Positions 1-10,287 of a stretch of DNA of 64,000 nucleotides are shown one piece after another; the stretch's first letter is position 1; each line of letters opens with the position of its first letter. Source of the DNA: Candidatus Vecturithrix granuli (GTDB lineage Bacteria; Moduliflexota; Moduliflexia; Moduliflexales; Moduliflexaceae); the NCBI GenBank assembly GCA_000739535.1, contig DF820466.1, positions 747,731 through 811,730 of the forward strand, written 5' to 3'. The notes under the pieces are model-generated. The model was given only the letters and a program-made list of their open reading frames with translations. It searched no databases and was not told where the DNA came from. Position numbers and translations under genes: made by a program.

Positions 1-2412
1 AGATGCTTCAATAAATACAGGAGCATCATCTGCAATGAGCACTTCAATACTGCTATGCGGTCCAAAATGGCCCTTGAGTACTTCTTCAGCCAGGGGATCT
101 TCGATGTATCTCTGAAGAATTCGTCTGAGCGGTCTGGCGCCATAGGCAGGATCGAACCCTTTGTGAATGAGCCATTCCTTGGCCTCAAAAGAAAGCCTGA
201 GAGTCATGTCTTTCTTTTGAAGTTGTACATTGATATCGTTAATCATCAGATCAATGATTTGGCTGATATGCTCCTGGGAAAGGGGGTGGAACGTAATGGT
301 TTCATCAAGCCGGTTCAAAAATTCCGGATTAAACACCCGTTTTAACTCGGCCTGAATAAGCGTATTCATCTGATTGTAAGAAGTCTCATCATCCTGTTGA
401 TGAAATCCCAGAGATGTCGGTTTCTGAATTAATCGCGCACCGAGGTTTGAAGTCATGATGAGGACGGTATTTTTAAAATTCACGGTTCGTCCCATGCTAT
501 CCGTGAGTTGTCCATCATCGAGGACCTGGAGTAAAATATTAAAAATATCTGGATGAGCTTTTTCAATTTCATCGAGCAGAATCACAGAATATGGTCGTCG
601 CCGGATTTTCTCAGTGAGTTGGCCGCCATCATCATAGCCGATATATCCCGGAGGCGCTCCGACCAGACGGGAAACTGCAAATTGTTCCATGTATTCAGAC
701 ATATCAATCCGAATCAAGGCGGCCTCATCGCCAAATAAAAACTCCGCTAATGCCTTGGATAATTCGGTTTTCCCGACTCCTGTGGGGCCAAGAAACATAA
801 ATGATCCTACCGGGCGTTTGGGATTACGAAACCCGGTGCGCGAGCGTCGGATGGCTTTGGATATGGACTGAATGGCTTCATCCTGCCCAATAATGCGTCG
901 GTGCAACTCTTCTTCTATATGCAGCAAGCGTTCGGATTCATCCGCCTCAATCCGGTTCAGGGGAATACCAGTCCAGGTCGAAGCCACAAATGCGACGTCA
1001 TCCGGTGTGACAACGGGACGGACCTTTTCGCGAGTTTCACGCCAATTCGTCTTGAGCAGGTCTAATTTCGTGCGAAATTGGCGTTCTCGATCGCGCAGTT
1101 CGGCCGCACGTTCAAAATCTTGTTCCTCGACCGAAAGTTCTTTGAGCTTGTTGACTTCTTTAATTTGCTCGCTCAATTTTTTGAAACTGGATGGATAGGT
1201 ATAACCTTCAATTTTGCGTCGAGAACAGGCTTCATCCAGCACATCAATCGCCTTATCCGGAAAAAATCGATCGCTGATATACTGTTCAGCAAATTGAACC
1301 GCCAGCTTGATGCTGTTATCAGGAATCTTGACCTTATGATAGGTCTCATATTTTTCACGAAGACCCTTTAAAATCAGGCTGGTATGCTCGGATGTTGGTG
1401 GGCTGACAATAATACTTTGAAAACGGCGCGCCAACGCACCATCTTTTTCAATATATTTTCGATAATCTTCGAGGGTGGTTGCCCCAATACATTGCACTTC
1501 TTCCCGTGACAACGCCGGTTTCAGCATATTCGACGCATCCATCGAGCCTTCCGCCGCGCCAGCGCCAATCAACGTGTGAATTTCGTCAACGAACAGAATA
1601 ATTTCTTTTGAGGTTTTAATTTCATTGACGACGGCTTTCAGGCGTTCCTCGAACTGCCCCCGATATTTTGTGCCGGCCACTAAGGCCCCCAGATCCAGAG
1701 AAACAATCCGTTTGTTGCGGATGGATTCAGGCACGTCGCCGCGCACCATTCTCTGAGCCAGGCCTTCAACAATGGCGGTTTTGCCCACGCCAGGTTCTCC
1801 GATCAGTACAGGGTTATTCTTGGTACGACGACTCAAAATCTGGATGATCCTTTCCATTTCATCAACACGTCCGACAATGGGGTCTAACTTATCCTGACGC
1901 GCTAATTCTGTCAGATCCGTGCTAAATTGCTTGAGCACCTTGAATTCTTTTTCATCTTTAGCCTTTTTCTGAGCGATGCCTAAAATGTGCAGAATCTGTC
2001 GTTTCAGTTTTTCCTCGGTCACGCCATATTCACGTAAAATCCGAGCTGCCTGGTTGTAGCGCTCTTTGAAAATACCGAGCAGCAGATGCTCAGTGCCAAT
2101 ATAATTATGATTAAAATGACGCGCATATTCGACCGCATACTCTAAGGCTTTTTTGGCCGCGACCGTAAACGGAATCTCACTTAATTTAGCAGAGGTAGAT
2201 CGGCTTTTGATGATGTTGCTTTCGATTTCCCGGCGTAACGTTTCCGATGGTATCCGTAACTCTTGCAAACATGCGACAGCGACCCCTTCCCCTTCTTTGA
2301 GTAACCCTAAAAATAAATGTTCGCAATCCAGACTCTCGCTTTTCAGCCGGCTGGCTTCATTCCTTGACATCACTATCACTTTTCGCGCTCGTTCGGTAAA
2401 TCGTGTAAACAT
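1..2412 (-). CDS. clpC: ATP-dependent Clp protease ATP-binding subunit ClpC (3' end cut by window)
   Basis: AAA+ unfoldase that feeds proteins to ClpP in the cytoplasm. The gene reads leftwards from ATG at 2412 (weak AGGGA upstream) and stays open to base 1, so 804 residues are visible and the C-terminal end is missing. Seen in order: Clp N-domain repeats (about residues 1-145), first AAA+ module with Walker A GEPGVGKT at 205-212 and Walker B-type VDEIHT, a middle region with a UVR-like stretch ([12 protein letters not shown]) as in ClpC rather than ClpB, and a second AAA+ module with GPTGVGKT at 542-549 and sensor GARPLRR. The long ClpB coiled-coil is absent. It follows mcsB by 11 bases, which supports the ClpC identity, since McsB marks substrates for ClpC in Bacillus. 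No CtsR repressor gene is seen. Confidence 0.95.
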   Translation of the reverse strand, partial: MFTRFTERARKVIVMSRNEASRLKSESLDCEHLFLGLLKEGEGVAVACLQELRIPSETLRREIESNIIKSRSTSAKLSEIPFTVAAKKALEYAVEYARHFNHNYIGTEHLLLGIFKERYNQAARILREYGVTEEKLKRQILHILGIAQKKAKDEKEFKVLKQFSTDLTELARQDKLDPIVGRVDEMERIIQILSRRTKNNPVLIGEPGVGKTAIVEGLAQRMVRGDVPESIRNKRIVSLDLGALVAGTKYRGQFEERLKAVVNEIKTSKEIILFVDEIHTLIGAGAAEGSMDASNMLKPALSREEVQCIGATTLEDYRKYIEKDGALARRFQSIIVSPPTSEHTSLILKGLREKYETYHKVKIPDNSIKLAVQFAEQYISDRFFPDKAIDVLDEACSRRKIEGYTYPSSFKKLSEQIKEVNKLKELSVEEQDFERAAELRDRERQFRTKLDLLKTNWRETREKVRPVVTPDDVAFVASTWTGIPLNRIEADESERLLHIEEELHRRIIGQDEAIQSISKAIRRSRTGFRNPKRPVGSFMFLGPTGVGKTELSKALAEFLFGDEAALIRIDMSEYMEQFAVSRLVGAPPGYIGYDDGGQLTEKIRRRPYSVILLDEIEKAHPDIFNILLQVLDDGQLTDSMGRTVNFKNTVLIMTSNLGARLIQKPTSLGFHQQDDETSYNQMNTLIQAELKRVFNPEFLNRLDETITFHPLSQEHISQIIDLMINDINVQLQKKDMTLRLSFEAKEWLIHKGFDPAYGARPLRRILQRYIEDPLAEEVLKGHFGPHSSIEVLIADDAPVFIEAS

Positions 2413-2423
2413 AACGTATTTCC

Positions 2424-3479
2424 CTATAACTGTGTATTAGTGAGGCTTTGCCTCATCAGTGTAGCTCGGATAATATCCGGGTGATCGTTTTGTAAATTAT
2501 ACCCGCAAGATGACGCCGCGTAATCATGTTGGAGAACATACTGATAGATATGGGCAGGTTGTATCTGGATGAAGAGTTGATCAATTCGCTGTAGCTTTTT
2601 ATGACGGAAAAGCGGCACGACAGGAATGGTTCCTGACGAGATGCCTAAGCGATAGATACCTAAAATCTGCATAGCAGCAGGCACATCAAGAGCTTGTGCT
2701 GTACAAAGGAGTACTCTTGCCCGCTCAAACTCTTTTCGAAAAATTCTTGCGGAATTCCTCAATAGATAGGTTCTTGCTCGTTGTTCCTGAAGAATAATTC
2801 GATGGCACATTGTCTGCAAATCCTCAAGAAGACGAAGAGCATTTCGCTCTTCTGCCCTCTGATTCGAGATTTGGAGCAAATAGCCTTGCGACTCGCTCCC
2901 TTCTCCATACATGCCTCTAAGCGTGTATCCTGCCGAAATACAATGATTGATCAGGGGTCTCATCCGTTTAAGCATAAGGATCCCTGGAATAAACATCAAC
3001 ACAGAAGCCCGTAACCCAAGTCCTGCATTTCTCGGACATGTTGTTAAATATCCATAGGGATCAGCATACGCAAAGTCAAGACATTCTTCCAGGGAAGTTT
3101 CAACCTGGCGCGCCCTCTGCCATGCCTCTTGTAGATGGAATCCAGAGGAGAAGCCCTGAATCCGGAGATGATCTTCTTCATTCACCAGAATAGACGTATT
3201 TTGGGCTTTCTGGAGCACGAGCAAGCGTGAGCTTCCCTGGCTGGCAAATGTATGACTGATCACATATTGCTCTTCTAAAACCTTGCGTTCAAGGGGCGTG
3301 AGCCCATCGATCTCAATAAGTTCAGCCCCCTGAAAACGGGGGTTTGTTCGAACGATCCGACAGATACATTCACAAACTGCCTGTCGCTCTTCAGTGGAAG
3401 CAGCATGAGGAAAACGATGTTGTTTGATGTTGCGAGCCAGACGGACTCGGCTGCTGATCACATAGGGTAGCAGTTTCAT
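2424..3479 (-). CDS. mcsB: Protein arginine kinase McsB (ATP:guanido phosphotransferase family)
   Basis: Predicted to phosphorylate arginine residues on proteins, a degradation tag read by ClpC in Firmicutes. At 351 residues it has the usual McsB length. Seen: N-terminal [10 protein letters not shown], the catalytic-cysteine loop [15 protein letters not shown], and GEGSESQG followed by ISNQ, all McsB signatures. In the C-terminal allosteric RDxxRA motif the first arginine appears to be proline (PDIIRA), so phospho-arginine feedback may differ. The start ATG overlaps the lolD stop by four bases, implying translational coupling in a lolC-lolD-mcsB-clpC operon. The usual zinc-finger activator McsA is not next to it. 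Confidence 0.9.
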   Translation of the reverse strand: MKLLPYVISSRVRLARNIKQHRFPHAASTEERQAVCECICRIVRTNPRFQGAELIEIDGLTPLERKVLEEQYVISHTFASQGSSRLLVLQKAQNTSILVNEEDHLRIQGFSSGFHLQEAWQRARQVETSLEECLDFAYADPYGYLTTCPRNAGLGLRASVLMFIPGILMLKRMRPLINHCISAGYTLRGMYGEGSESQGYLLQISNQRAEERNALRLLEDLQTMCHRIILQEQRARTYLLRNSARIFRKEFERARVLLCTAQALDVPAAMQILGIYRLGISSGTIPVVPLFRHKKLQRIDQLFIQIQPAHIYQYVLQHDYAASSCGYNLQNDHPDIIRATLMRQSLTNTQL

Positions 3480-4201
3480 AGGGATCTGTTATCCTCAGTA
3501 CGTGATGAATTTTTATTGATCTCGATCTGCTCAATTTCCCCATCGCGTAAATGGATGATTTTCTCGGCTCGATGAGCCAAATTCTCATTGTGCGTGACAA
3601 GGATAATCATCATGCCATGTTCCTGGTTCAACCGGCATAACACGTCGCTGATGGTTTCACCGGTTTTCGTGTCCAGGTTACCTGTTGGCTCATCGGCAAA
3701 AATGACTGTCGGTTCATTAATTATCGCTCTGGCAATCGCCACTCGTTGCTGTTCTCCACCTGACAATTCTCCAGGTTTATGGCGCACTCTGGCTTGTAAG
3801 CCGACTTCTTGAAGGGCGATATGTGCTTTCTCTTTGGCGACCGACTTCGAAACTCTCCGGATGAGCAAAGGCATCATCACATTTTCGAGCGCAGTAAATT
3901 CAGGCAACAGATGATGAAACTGAAACACAAATCCAATGTGTGTATTCCGAAATTGCGCTAACTTTGCCTCTTCAAGCTCAAACACATTAATATCCTGATA
4001 ATAGATTTTTCCACCTGATGGTCGATCTAAGGCCCCTAACAGATGTAAGAGCGTACTTTTCCCTGCCCCCGATGCGCCGACAATGGATACCATTTCGCCG
4101 CTTCGGATAGTGAGATGAATATTTTTTAGCACATGGAGTGTTTCTGTCCCGATCTGGAACGATTTATTCACCCCTTCAACACGAATATATGAGTTATTCA
4201 T
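3476..4201 (-). CDS. lolD: Lipoprotein-releasing ABC transporter ATPase LolD
   Basis: Cytoplasmic ATPase that powers extraction of lipoproteins from the inner membrane for delivery to the outer membrane. Seen: Walker A GASGAGKST at about 42-50, Q-loop region FVFQFHHLLPEF, signature LSGGEQQR and Walker B VIFADEPTG. The ATG at 4201 is chosen because it overlaps the lolC stop (coupled translation) and gives the family's usual N-terminus; a TTG at 4216 would add five residues. MacB-type efflux ATPases look similar, but the adjacent LolC/E-type permease decides for Lol. Confidence 0.9.
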   Translation of the reverse strand: MNNSYIRVEGVNKSFQIGTETLHVLKNIHLTIRSGEMVSIVGASGAGKSTLLHLLGALDRPSGGKIYYQDINVFELEEAKLAQFRNTHIGFVFQFHHLLPEFTALENVMMPLLIRRVSKSVAKEKAHIALQEVGLQARVRHKPGELSGGEQQRVAIARAIINEPTVIFADEPTGNLDTKTGETISDVLCRLNQEHGMMIILVTHNENLAHRAEKIIHLRDGEIEQIEINKNSSRTEDNRSL

Positions 4202-5444
4202 AACGAAACACGACAACAGGATCTAATTTTGACGCCTGTCTGGCAGGATAAATCGTTGAAACAAAACAGATCATCAGCGCAGAAACGATCACAAGCAAAA
4301 TGTCTGTTCCTGTCATCGTAAATGGAAGATGATCCAGATAATAGATGCCACCATCAAGGCGAATAAGTTTATACGTATCAGCCAACCAGCATACCACGAT
4401 GCCTAATCCTGTGCCCAATACCGTTCCAATCCAGCCGATGACCGTTCCCTCGAGCATAAAAATTTTCATAATGCTTTTTGACGTAGATCCCATTGATTTT
4501 AAGGTCGCAATATCTGATTGTTTCTCAATCACCATCATCACCAACGTACTAATGATATTAAACGCGGCCACAAGCACAATCAACGCCAGAATAAGGAACA
4601 TCGCCAATTTTTCAAGATTAATCGCAGAAAACAGACTTTGGTTTAAATCTGCCCAATCCTGAATCAGGTACTCACTCCCAAGTATGTTTTTGATCTGCTT
4701 CACCACCTGTTTGGTGTGATCAATATTCTCAATACGAACTTCCAGACCGGAAATTTTTGTACCCATATTAAAGAAGGTCTGGGCGGCTGTCAAGGGAATA
4801 TATGCCAGTCCTGCATCATATTCGTAAAAGCCAGAGCTAAATATTCCAACTACGTGGAATTTCTTTAATTTGGGGACTGGTCCGGTCGGCAACAGTCGCC
4901 CCATCGGTAAAATCAACGTCACTTCATCGCCCGTGAGCACTCCCAAAAGTCTTGCTAATTCCCAGCCAATAATAATCCCATGGCGTGGAGGACCTGTCAG
5001 CGTCTCTTGGTTTTGATAGGTTTGCCCTAGAAATTCGACATGGCCTTCGGTTAAATTTTTTTCCAGATGCGCTGTTGCCGTTGTTCGTTTAGGATCAATT
5101 CCCAAAAGCTTGACGCCCGCCACATTTTCAGCGGAACTCACCAGGACTTGCCCCCTGATATAGGGTAAAATACTAACAACCTGGCGAATCTGCTGCACCG
5201 TCTGGAGCAGTTCGTCGTGCTGTTCAATCCCTCCTTCGTGGGATTGGATGAGAATGTGAGCCATGATTCCAAGAATTTTATCACGAATATCATTTTTAAA
5301 CCCTGTCATCACAGCCAATACAATAATTAATGCCGCAACGCCGACAGCCACCCCGCCAATGGAAATCACACTAATCAGCGAAATAAACGCCTGTTTCCTT
5401 TTCGCTTTCAGATACCGAAGGCTGACAAATAATTCGTAAGACAT
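4194..5444 (-). CDS. lolC: Lipoprotein-releasing ABC transporter permease LolC/LolE family
   Basis: Inner-membrane subunit of the lipoprotein release complex. The 416-residue protein has the family layout: short cytoplasmic start, one membrane segment (about 20-45), a large periplasmic domain, then three membrane segments forming the FtsX domain (about 270-405). The N-terminal stretch FVSLRYLKAKRKQAFISLIS is typical of LolC/E. Only one permease gene is present, so the complex may be a homodimer (LolF-like arrangement) or the second permease lies elsewhere. First gene of the minus-strand operon. Confidence 0.9.
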   Translation of the reverse strand: MSYELFVSLRYLKAKRKQAFISLISVISIGGVAVGVAALIIVLAVMTGFKNDIRDKILGIMAHILIQSHEGGIEQHDELLQTVQQIRQVVSILPYIRGQVLVSSAENVAGVKLLGIDPKRTTATAHLEKNLTEGHVEFLGQTYQNQETLTGPPRHGIIIGWELARLLGVLTGDEVTLILPMGRLLPTGPVPKLKKFHVVGIFSSGFYEYDAGLAYIPLTAAQTFFNMGTKISGLEVRIENIDHTKQVVKQIKNILGSEYLIQDWADLNQSLFSAINLEKLAMFLILALIVLVAAFNIISTLVMMVIEKQSDIATLKSMGSTSKSIMKIFMLEGTVIGWIGTVLGTGLGIVVCWLADTYKLIRLDGGIYYLDHLPFTMTGTDILLVIVSALMICFVSTIYPARQASKLDPVVVFRYE

Positions 5445-5590
5445 ACCTTTTTAGTTGAATTTTTTGAATAAAAGTTCCCTGAGATCGTCATTTTCTTGAA
5501 TCTTTCCTGGTAGTCTTTCCACTCATACTTTTTCTCAAACTGTTGTCAAGATGAAAATGCAAGAGAAACACACACAGAAAGATTGGAATA

Positions 5591-5625
5591 AAAAAAGGGA
5601 GTTACATATACGTAACTCCCTTTTT
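5591..5625 (-). terminator. Rho-independent terminator after tRNA-Glu
   Basis: A perfect 9-bp stem (5597-5605 with 5612-5620, loop ATATAC) is flanked by A and T runs on both sides, so it can stop transcription in either direction. It lies just past the 3' end of the minus-strand tRNA-Glu and upstream of the lolC promoter region. Confidence 0.8.
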
Positions 5626-5632
5626 CGCCTTA

Positions 5633-5707
5633 CGTCCCCAGGGGGATTTGAACCCCCGTCGCCGCCGTGAAAGGGCGGTGTCCTAGGCCAGGCTAGACGA
5701 TGGGGAC
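5633..5707 (-). tRNA. tRNA-Glu (anticodon UUC)
   Basis: Seventy-five bases fold as a cloverleaf: 7-bp acceptor (GTCCCCA with TGGGGAC), discriminator G, anticodon loop CTTTCAC giving UUC, and T arm GGGGGTTCAAATCCCCC. CCA is not encoded. A terminator follows and a candidate promoter precedes it. Confidence 0.95.
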
Positions 5708-5747
5708 ACACAAACTTGTCCGTCTTCCTCTTTTGAAGACAGGGGGT

Positions 5748-5777
5748 ACATTACGAAACAGCATGGATTTTTGTCAA
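5748..5777 (-). promoter_or_regulatory. Candidate sigma-70 promoter for tRNA-Glu
   Basis: On the minus strand TTGACA (5772-5777) and a weaker TAATGT (5748-5753) are separated by 18 bases, about 40 bases upstream of the mature tRNA 5' end. The -35 box is perfect, the -10 box is poor. Confidence 0.4.
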
Positions 5778-5961
5778 TCTTTTTTTTCTCTCTTTTGATT
5801 TTTTTCTTGAATCAACTCTGTAACGCCTGTAAAAACATTACTTAGAGACACCATAGCTTGAAACGATAGATTTATCCTCTGAATTGCTGGTTATTACCGA
5901 GTCATGGTGATGATGTTGAATGGAGATTTCATCAGTCTGAAGGTTCTTACGTTGAAATTTC
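5778..5961. other. Intergenic stretch, nothing recognised
   Basis: AT-rich spacer between the divergent tRNA-Glu and sugar-transferase transcription units. I see no ORF with a ribosome-binding site and no strong hairpin in it. Confidence 0.5.
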
Positions 5962-5990
5962 TTGACAGAGCATTCCTTTGGCTGTATGAG
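5962..5990 (+). promoter_or_regulatory. Candidate promoter for the sugar-transferase gene
   Basis: TTGACA (5962-5967), a 17-base spacer and TATGAG (5985-5990). Transcription would start near 5997 and give a leader of about 65 bases. Inside the leader a 9-codon ORF from ATG 6035 ends in an ATGA overlap with the gene's start, which could couple translation. Confidence 0.5.
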
Positions 5991-6060
5991 ACATGCTAAA
6001 CAAAAATCCTGAGTTAGATGTGGTTGTAAAATTTATGAGTCAACAGGGACAGGAAATGTC

Positions 6061-7521
6061 ATGAAAAAACACTGGCTGAAAAAAATTCGTTTGATTCTTC
6101 GTATCAAGACGTTTACCAAAAGTATTCGAGATTATATCAATTCGATGGCGCAAGAAGATTCGCACAGTCTGTATTATGAAGAAAATAAACGCAAAATTAT
6201 TGAAAAAATTATAGGACTGATCGATTTGAGTCAAGCTTTTCTCGCTCCTGACGGCAGCCTACCGGAACTCAGTGATTATGAAGCCTTACCCCCTGAAAAA
6301 GCCAGTCTATCGTTAAGTCAATTACTTGTGTTATTTCGACGAACCCTGACGCAGTTGCAAAATACCTCTCCAAAAATACAGGCCGAGGCGCTCGAAATAT
6401 TGTATTCATATTTCATTGAATTACAGGGGTTATATGACTTAATTTTTGTGAGTCTCTATGAAAGTAATTCCTCTATTGTACCATTATCCCCTTCTGCCCT
6501 TGAAGAACACCAACGCCGATACTTAAAAGTGCCGGAAGAAATTGAACAGGATCCTTTGCTTCAAGAATATCAAAGCATCAAATATAAAGATCTCATGAAT
6601 GTTTCGAGTCTCCATCATCTGCATGTCGTGTTGTTGGACTTTCTGCCGCAATATCTATTGGCCAGATTGCAAGAACTTCTGTTCAAACAAGTTCAGAACA
6701 GAAATATCCTCGATCCCGCCTCTGTGACCGCTCTTGATGAATTGCGCGCCCTACTGGTGGAACACCCGTTAAGTAAGTCCACCAAACTCTCTGTGGCAAT
6801 TCATCGTCATACGATGCGGATTTGTGACATCCTCTTCACTCGTGTTATGCTCCGCTGGGGGCGACCGCTCTTTGAATTACTGGTGCTGGCGACCTGGATC
6901 CAGACGGTCAAAGATCATATTGTCCCTGGAATCCATCGCCCGGCATGGAAAGCGGACCATCTGGATATCGAGCAGGAGGTCAGAGATAATCATGGCTCTC
7001 CTGGAAAAATAAAAATGTCGAGTGCATTTTTTATGCAGCCGCGGATAAAATTTCGACTTGAGAGATTCCTCATTTTTAAAATTCGAACTATGACCGTGGG
7101 AGAAATTGTGCGAACAACCGAATTAGGAAATTGGATGCGTCAGAATTCTCCCGATGAACTCTTGCAATTTTTCAATATTGCACTTGGCGATATAGGCGGC
7201 ATTGGCATTCGCACGATGCCGGAGCATGAAATTTTAGAAACCAAAGAAACGACCTGGTTATACGATGCCTTGATGAATTTTGTGCCAGGAGGAATGACCA
7301 GCCCGGGCAGCATCGTCATGCGCAATACCAATTATGGATTGACCAAAGCCCAACAGTTACTTCAGGAAATTCGGTTTTACGATCCCAGGTTTAAAGGTTC
7401 CTCCAGTCTATTCAATGATATCAAAATTCTGATCCGCAGTCTCGGAGTCATTAATAAAGGACGAGTCGGAAAAAACCTGGATCGAACAGAAAGTTTTACT
7501 GGAAAAAAGCGCGAACTCTAA
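6061..7521 (+). CDS. Divergent bacterial sugar transferase (polyprenol-phosphate sugar-phosphotransferase-like)
   Basis: The C-terminal ~190 residues resemble the WcaJ/PglC-type sugar transferase domain that moves a sugar-1-phosphate from a nucleotide sugar onto an undecaprenyl-phosphate lipid at the inner membrane. Seen: FKIRTM at 339-344 (family KFRTM), SPDELLQFFN with the Asp-Glu pair at 365-366 matching the catalytic dyad, GDIGGIGIRTMP in place of GDMSxVGPRP, a PGG/SPGSIV stretch and a terminal DIKILIRSLG. The N-terminal ~290 residues are helical and unrecognised, and the usual multi-pass or reentrant hydrophobic segment is not obvious. It stands alone with its own promoter. Either a remote active transferase or a domain reused for another role. 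Confidence 0.6.
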   Translation: MKKHWLKKIRLILRIKTFTKSIRDYINSMAQEDSHSLYYEENKRKIIEKIIGLIDLSQAFLAPDGSLPELSDYEALPPEKASLSLSQLLVLFRRTLTQLQNTSPKIQAEALEILYSYFIELQGLYDLIFVSLYESNSSIVPLSPSALEEHQRRYLKVPEEIEQDPLLQEYQSIKYKDLMNVSSLHHLHVVLLDFLPQYLLARLQELLFKQVQNRNILDPASVTALDELRALLVEHPLSKSTKLSVAIHRHTMRICDILFTRVMLRWGRPLFELLVLATWIQTVKDHIVPGIHRPAWKADHLDIEQEVRDNHGSPGKIKMSSAFFMQPRIKFRLERFLIFKIRTMTVGEIVRTTELGNWMRQNSPDELLQFFNIALGDIGGIGIRTMPEHEILETKETTWLYDALMNFVPGGMTSPGSIVMRNTNYGLTKAQQLLQEIRFYDPRFKGSSSLFNDIKILIRSLGVINKGRVGKNLDRTESFTGKKREL

Positions 7522-7546
7522 AAAATGGTTTTACAGGGCTAATGGC

Positions 7547-7577
7547 AAAAACCGGGTTTTTGAAAACCCCGGTTTTT
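7547..7577. repeat. Family A palindrome, copy 1
   Basis: Near-perfect inverted repeat of the AAACCGGG...CCCGGTTT type with A and T runs at its ends, between the convergent sugar-transferase and CorC-type genes. Here it can act as a bidirectional terminator. Confidence 0.8.
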
Positions 7578-7596
7578 AATCACTCACCTTTCCGTG

Positions 7597-8859
7597 TCAC
7601 ATCCCTGATCCATGACGCCGGGGGAAAATATGCACCCATTGAATGGAACGGTCAGTGGCTTCTGTAATTTTAAAGATTGCTCCATGATATTCCAGGGTTT
7701 CTCCGACAGGAGGGATATGTCGAAATTCCGACAATAAAAACCCTCCTAGTGTTTCAAACGCCCCTTCGGGAAAATCAATGCCAAGGATTTCATCGACATC
7801 ATCGATTTCCATGCGAGCATTCATGCGATAGGATCCATCCGGAAGTTTCTGATACATTTCTCTGCTACGCTCATCAAATTCATCTTCAATTTCTCCCACA
7901 ATTTCTTCCAGGGAATCTTCAAGCGTGACGATGCCTAATGCCCCTCCATATTCGTTCACGACCACGGCGATTTGGGTATGATGACGCTGCAAATTTTGGA
8001 TTAAATCAACAAGTGGCATCGTTTTTGGCACGTAGTAGGGTTTTCGAATAAAACGATCAATCGTAGCATCCTGGGGAGTCGCCCTGAGCAAATCGAAGGC
8101 ATGAATTACGCCGATCAGGTTGTCAACCCGTTCTTCATAGATTGGGATTCGTGAAAAACCGCATTCGTGCATCGCCTCAATCGCATTATCAATGCTTGTC
8201 CCCTTTTCTAACAGATCCACATCCACTAACGGGACAAGAATTTCCTCTACGGTCGTATCGCCAAAATCGAACACTCGCTGCATCATGGCTTTGCGTTGTT
8301 GTTCAGCCAGGGTTCCATGGGTATCGAGGCTGAGCAGGAATTTGAGTTCTTCACGCGTCAAGGTCTGCTGTCGCTTTCTTTTCTCAACTCCAATGGTTCG
8401 AAGCAACCCATTCGCAATGGTTGACACGAAAAAGACGACAGGATAAAATAAGGTAAACGCAATATTGAGCAAAGGCGCGAGAATCGGAACGAATCGATCG
8501 GCATACTGTTGTAAGACGCTTTTGGGCACGATTTCCCCAAAAATTAGAACAACTGGCGTCAGGAAAAGCACGACATAAAATGTAACATCTTCAGCAAAAC
8601 GAGGAATCTGTGAAAGAACACTGGTCAGCATAACTGAGCCAAGTACCAGAGAAATATTGGTTCCGACCAACGTGGTGCCCAAAAACCGTTCAGGTTGTTG
8701 CAGCATCTTTTGCGCCTGGCGCGCGCCTTTTGATCCATTCGATACCAGATGGCGCAATTTAATTTTATCAACAGAAATGATCGCGATTTCTGAGCCGGAA
8801 AAAAACCCTTCACAGCACACACATACCAGAATAACAACCCCGGCTATCCAGAAGAACAT
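7597..8859 (-). CDS. CNNM/CorC (HlyC) family membrane protein, paralogue 1
   Basis: Predicted inner-membrane protein of the family linked to magnesium/cobalt efflux. The 420 residues show the DUF21 transmembrane domain (about 1-190, opening with FFSGSEIA), a tandem CBS pair (about 205-330, containing [19 protein letters not shown]) and a C-terminal CorC_HlyC transporter-associated domain. It lies 35 bases downstream of a paralogue of similar design and is probably co-transcribed with it. Substrate is inferred from the family only. Confidence 0.88.
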   Translation of the reverse strand: MFFWIAGVVILVCVCCEGFFSGSEIAIISVDKIKLRHLVSNGSKGARQAQKMLQQPERFLGTTLVGTNISLVLGSVMLTSVLSQIPRFAEDVTFYVVLFLTPVVLIFGEIVPKSVLQQYADRFVPILAPLLNIAFTLFYPVVFFVSTIANGLLRTIGVEKRKRQQTLTREELKFLLSLDTHGTLAEQQRKAMMQRVFDFGDTTVEEILVPLVDVDLLEKGTSIDNAIEAMHECGFSRIPIYEERVDNLIGVIHAFDLLRATPQDATIDRFIRKPYYVPKTMPLVDLIQNLQRHHTQIAVVVNEYGGALGIVTLEDSLEEIVGEIEDEFDERSREMYQKLPDGSYRMNARMEIDDVDEILGIDFPEGAFETLGGFLLSEFRHIPPVGETLEYHGAIFKITEATDRSIQWVHIFPRRHGSGM

Positions 8860-8894
8860 AATAATATCATGAAAAAAGGCTGAAGAGAGGATAT

Positions 8895-10217
8895 TTAGAA
8901 TATTTTTCCCTGCTCCTCAGACGTTTCTCGTTGAATGTGATGGTTTCTGTCTGTTTCTGTCTCGTTTTTTTCGACGAGAATTTCGAGAATACGGATATTG
9001 CGCACCTTATTGACCGTTAGGGTCAAACGATCAATCTGAACAGCATCTCCTTTTTGAGGCACTTTTCCAATCTGATCCAATAGCAGTCCCCCGACCGTAC
9101 CATAATATTCAGGCGAAAAATCTGTGCCAAACAGTTGATTAAATTCATGAATGTGCATCATAGCGTTGATGGTGTAGCGTTTTCCCTCTTCTAAGGGATG
9201 AAACCAGTGCGATTCCTCGGTATCAAATTCATCACTGATTTCACCGACGATTTCTTCAAGAATATCTTCCAGGCAGACAAGGCCGGCAGTACCTCCATAT
9301 TCGTCCACCACAATGGCAATGTGGATTTTTTTCTTCTGGAAATCCTTGAGAAGTTCTTGAACCTTTTTGGTTTCAGGAATAAAATAGGCTTCTCGCACTA
9401 CATTATCTAGATGGAAATCCTGATGTTCGCCATGAAAAAACGGCAGCAGATCTTTAACATACACAATCCCAACAATATGATCGATAGTGTCCTGATAGAC
9501 CGGCACTCTGGCGTACAGTTCGGTACGGCATTTGGCAATAATCTCCTCAAAAGTATCAGATAAAGAAAAACAAAACATATCTGTGCGGGGGATCATGATT
9601 TCTTTGACAGACATTTTGCTGAAATCAAACAGGTTATCAAGCATCTTCCGTTCAGCCGTTTCAACCACCCCTTCGCGTTCACTCACATCAAGCAAGGTCC
9701 GAAATTCCTGACCGCTCAACAACCGCTCATGGCTTTTACGCTCGTCGCCAAACAGACGCAGAATGGCATCGGCAATGCCTGTCAGGACAATGCGGATGGG
9801 AAAGATCACTTTTGAAAAAAACAATAGTGGACGGCAGGCAAAAAACGCATATTTTTGTGGGGTTTGCACTGCCAGGGCTTTGGGCGTAACTTCTCCAAAA
9901 ATGAGCAGTAATAAGGTCATTGTTACGGTGGCTACAACCTGACCTGTTTCTTCCCCCAGGAAACGGATACAAAGTGACGCTGCCGTAGATGATGCTAAAA
10001 TGTTGACGGTTTCATTCCCGATTAAGATCGTCACCAGGAGTTTACTTGGATGATCGAGTAATTGTCTGACAAGAGCGGCTGTGTAAGACCCCTCTTTTTC
10101 AAGGTGTTGAATGCGAACCGGATTCAGCGAAAACAGCGCAGTTTCAGAACCAGAAAAAAAAGCAGAACAACAGAATAAGAAGAACAACAAAATAAATGAA
10201 CTGACAATGAGTTCCAT
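8895..10217 (-). CDS. CNNM/CorC (HlyC) family membrane protein, paralogue 2
   Basis: Same architecture as its neighbour: DUF21 ([13 protein letters not shown] at the start), CBS pair with [19 protein letters not shown] and a CorC_HlyC domain, with an acidic/basic C-terminal tail. The ATG at 10217 is preferred. A TTG 42 bases upstream would add residues encoded by simple repeats (GAAGATT units), which are unlikely to be protein. The pair resembles the tandem arrangement in which two CNNM-type proteins may act together. Confidence 0.88.
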   Translation of the reverse strand: MELIVSSFILLFFLFCCSAFFSGSETALFSLNPVRIQHLEKEGSYTAALVRQLLDHPSKLLVTILIGNETVNILASSTAASLCIRFLGEETGQVVATVTMTLLLLIFGEVTPKALAVQTPQKYAFFACRPLLFFSKVIFPIRIVLTGIADAILRLFGDERKSHERLLSGQEFRTLLDVSEREGVVETAERKMLDNLFDFSKMSVKEIMIPRTDMFCFSLSDTFEEIIAKCRTELYARVPVYQDTIDHIVGIVYVKDLLPFFHGEHQDFHLDNVVREAYFIPETKKVQELLKDFQKKKIHIAIVVDEYGGTAGLVCLEDILEEIVGEISDEFDTEESHWFHPLEEGKRYTINAMMHIHEFNQLFGTDFSPEYYGTVGGLLLDQIGKVPQKGDAVQIDRLTLTVNKVRNIRILEILVEKNETETDRNHHIQRETSEEQGKIF

Positions 10218-10225
10218 GTATTCAT

Positions 10226-10287
10226 TGAAGATTGAAGATTGAAGATCGTCAATTCTCAATATTCAATTCTCAATTCTCAATATTCAA
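10226..10287. repeat. Short simple-sequence repeats
   Basis: Three GAAGATT units are followed by an imperfect array of CAATTCT/CAATATT units between dnaB and the CorC-type gene. They give a spurious in-frame N-terminal extension to the latter. Confidence 0.7.

Noticed and set aside
1..2412. ClpB instead of ClpC
   Set aside because: No long middle coiled-coil between the two AAA+ modules, a UVR-like region is present, and mcsB is adjacent.
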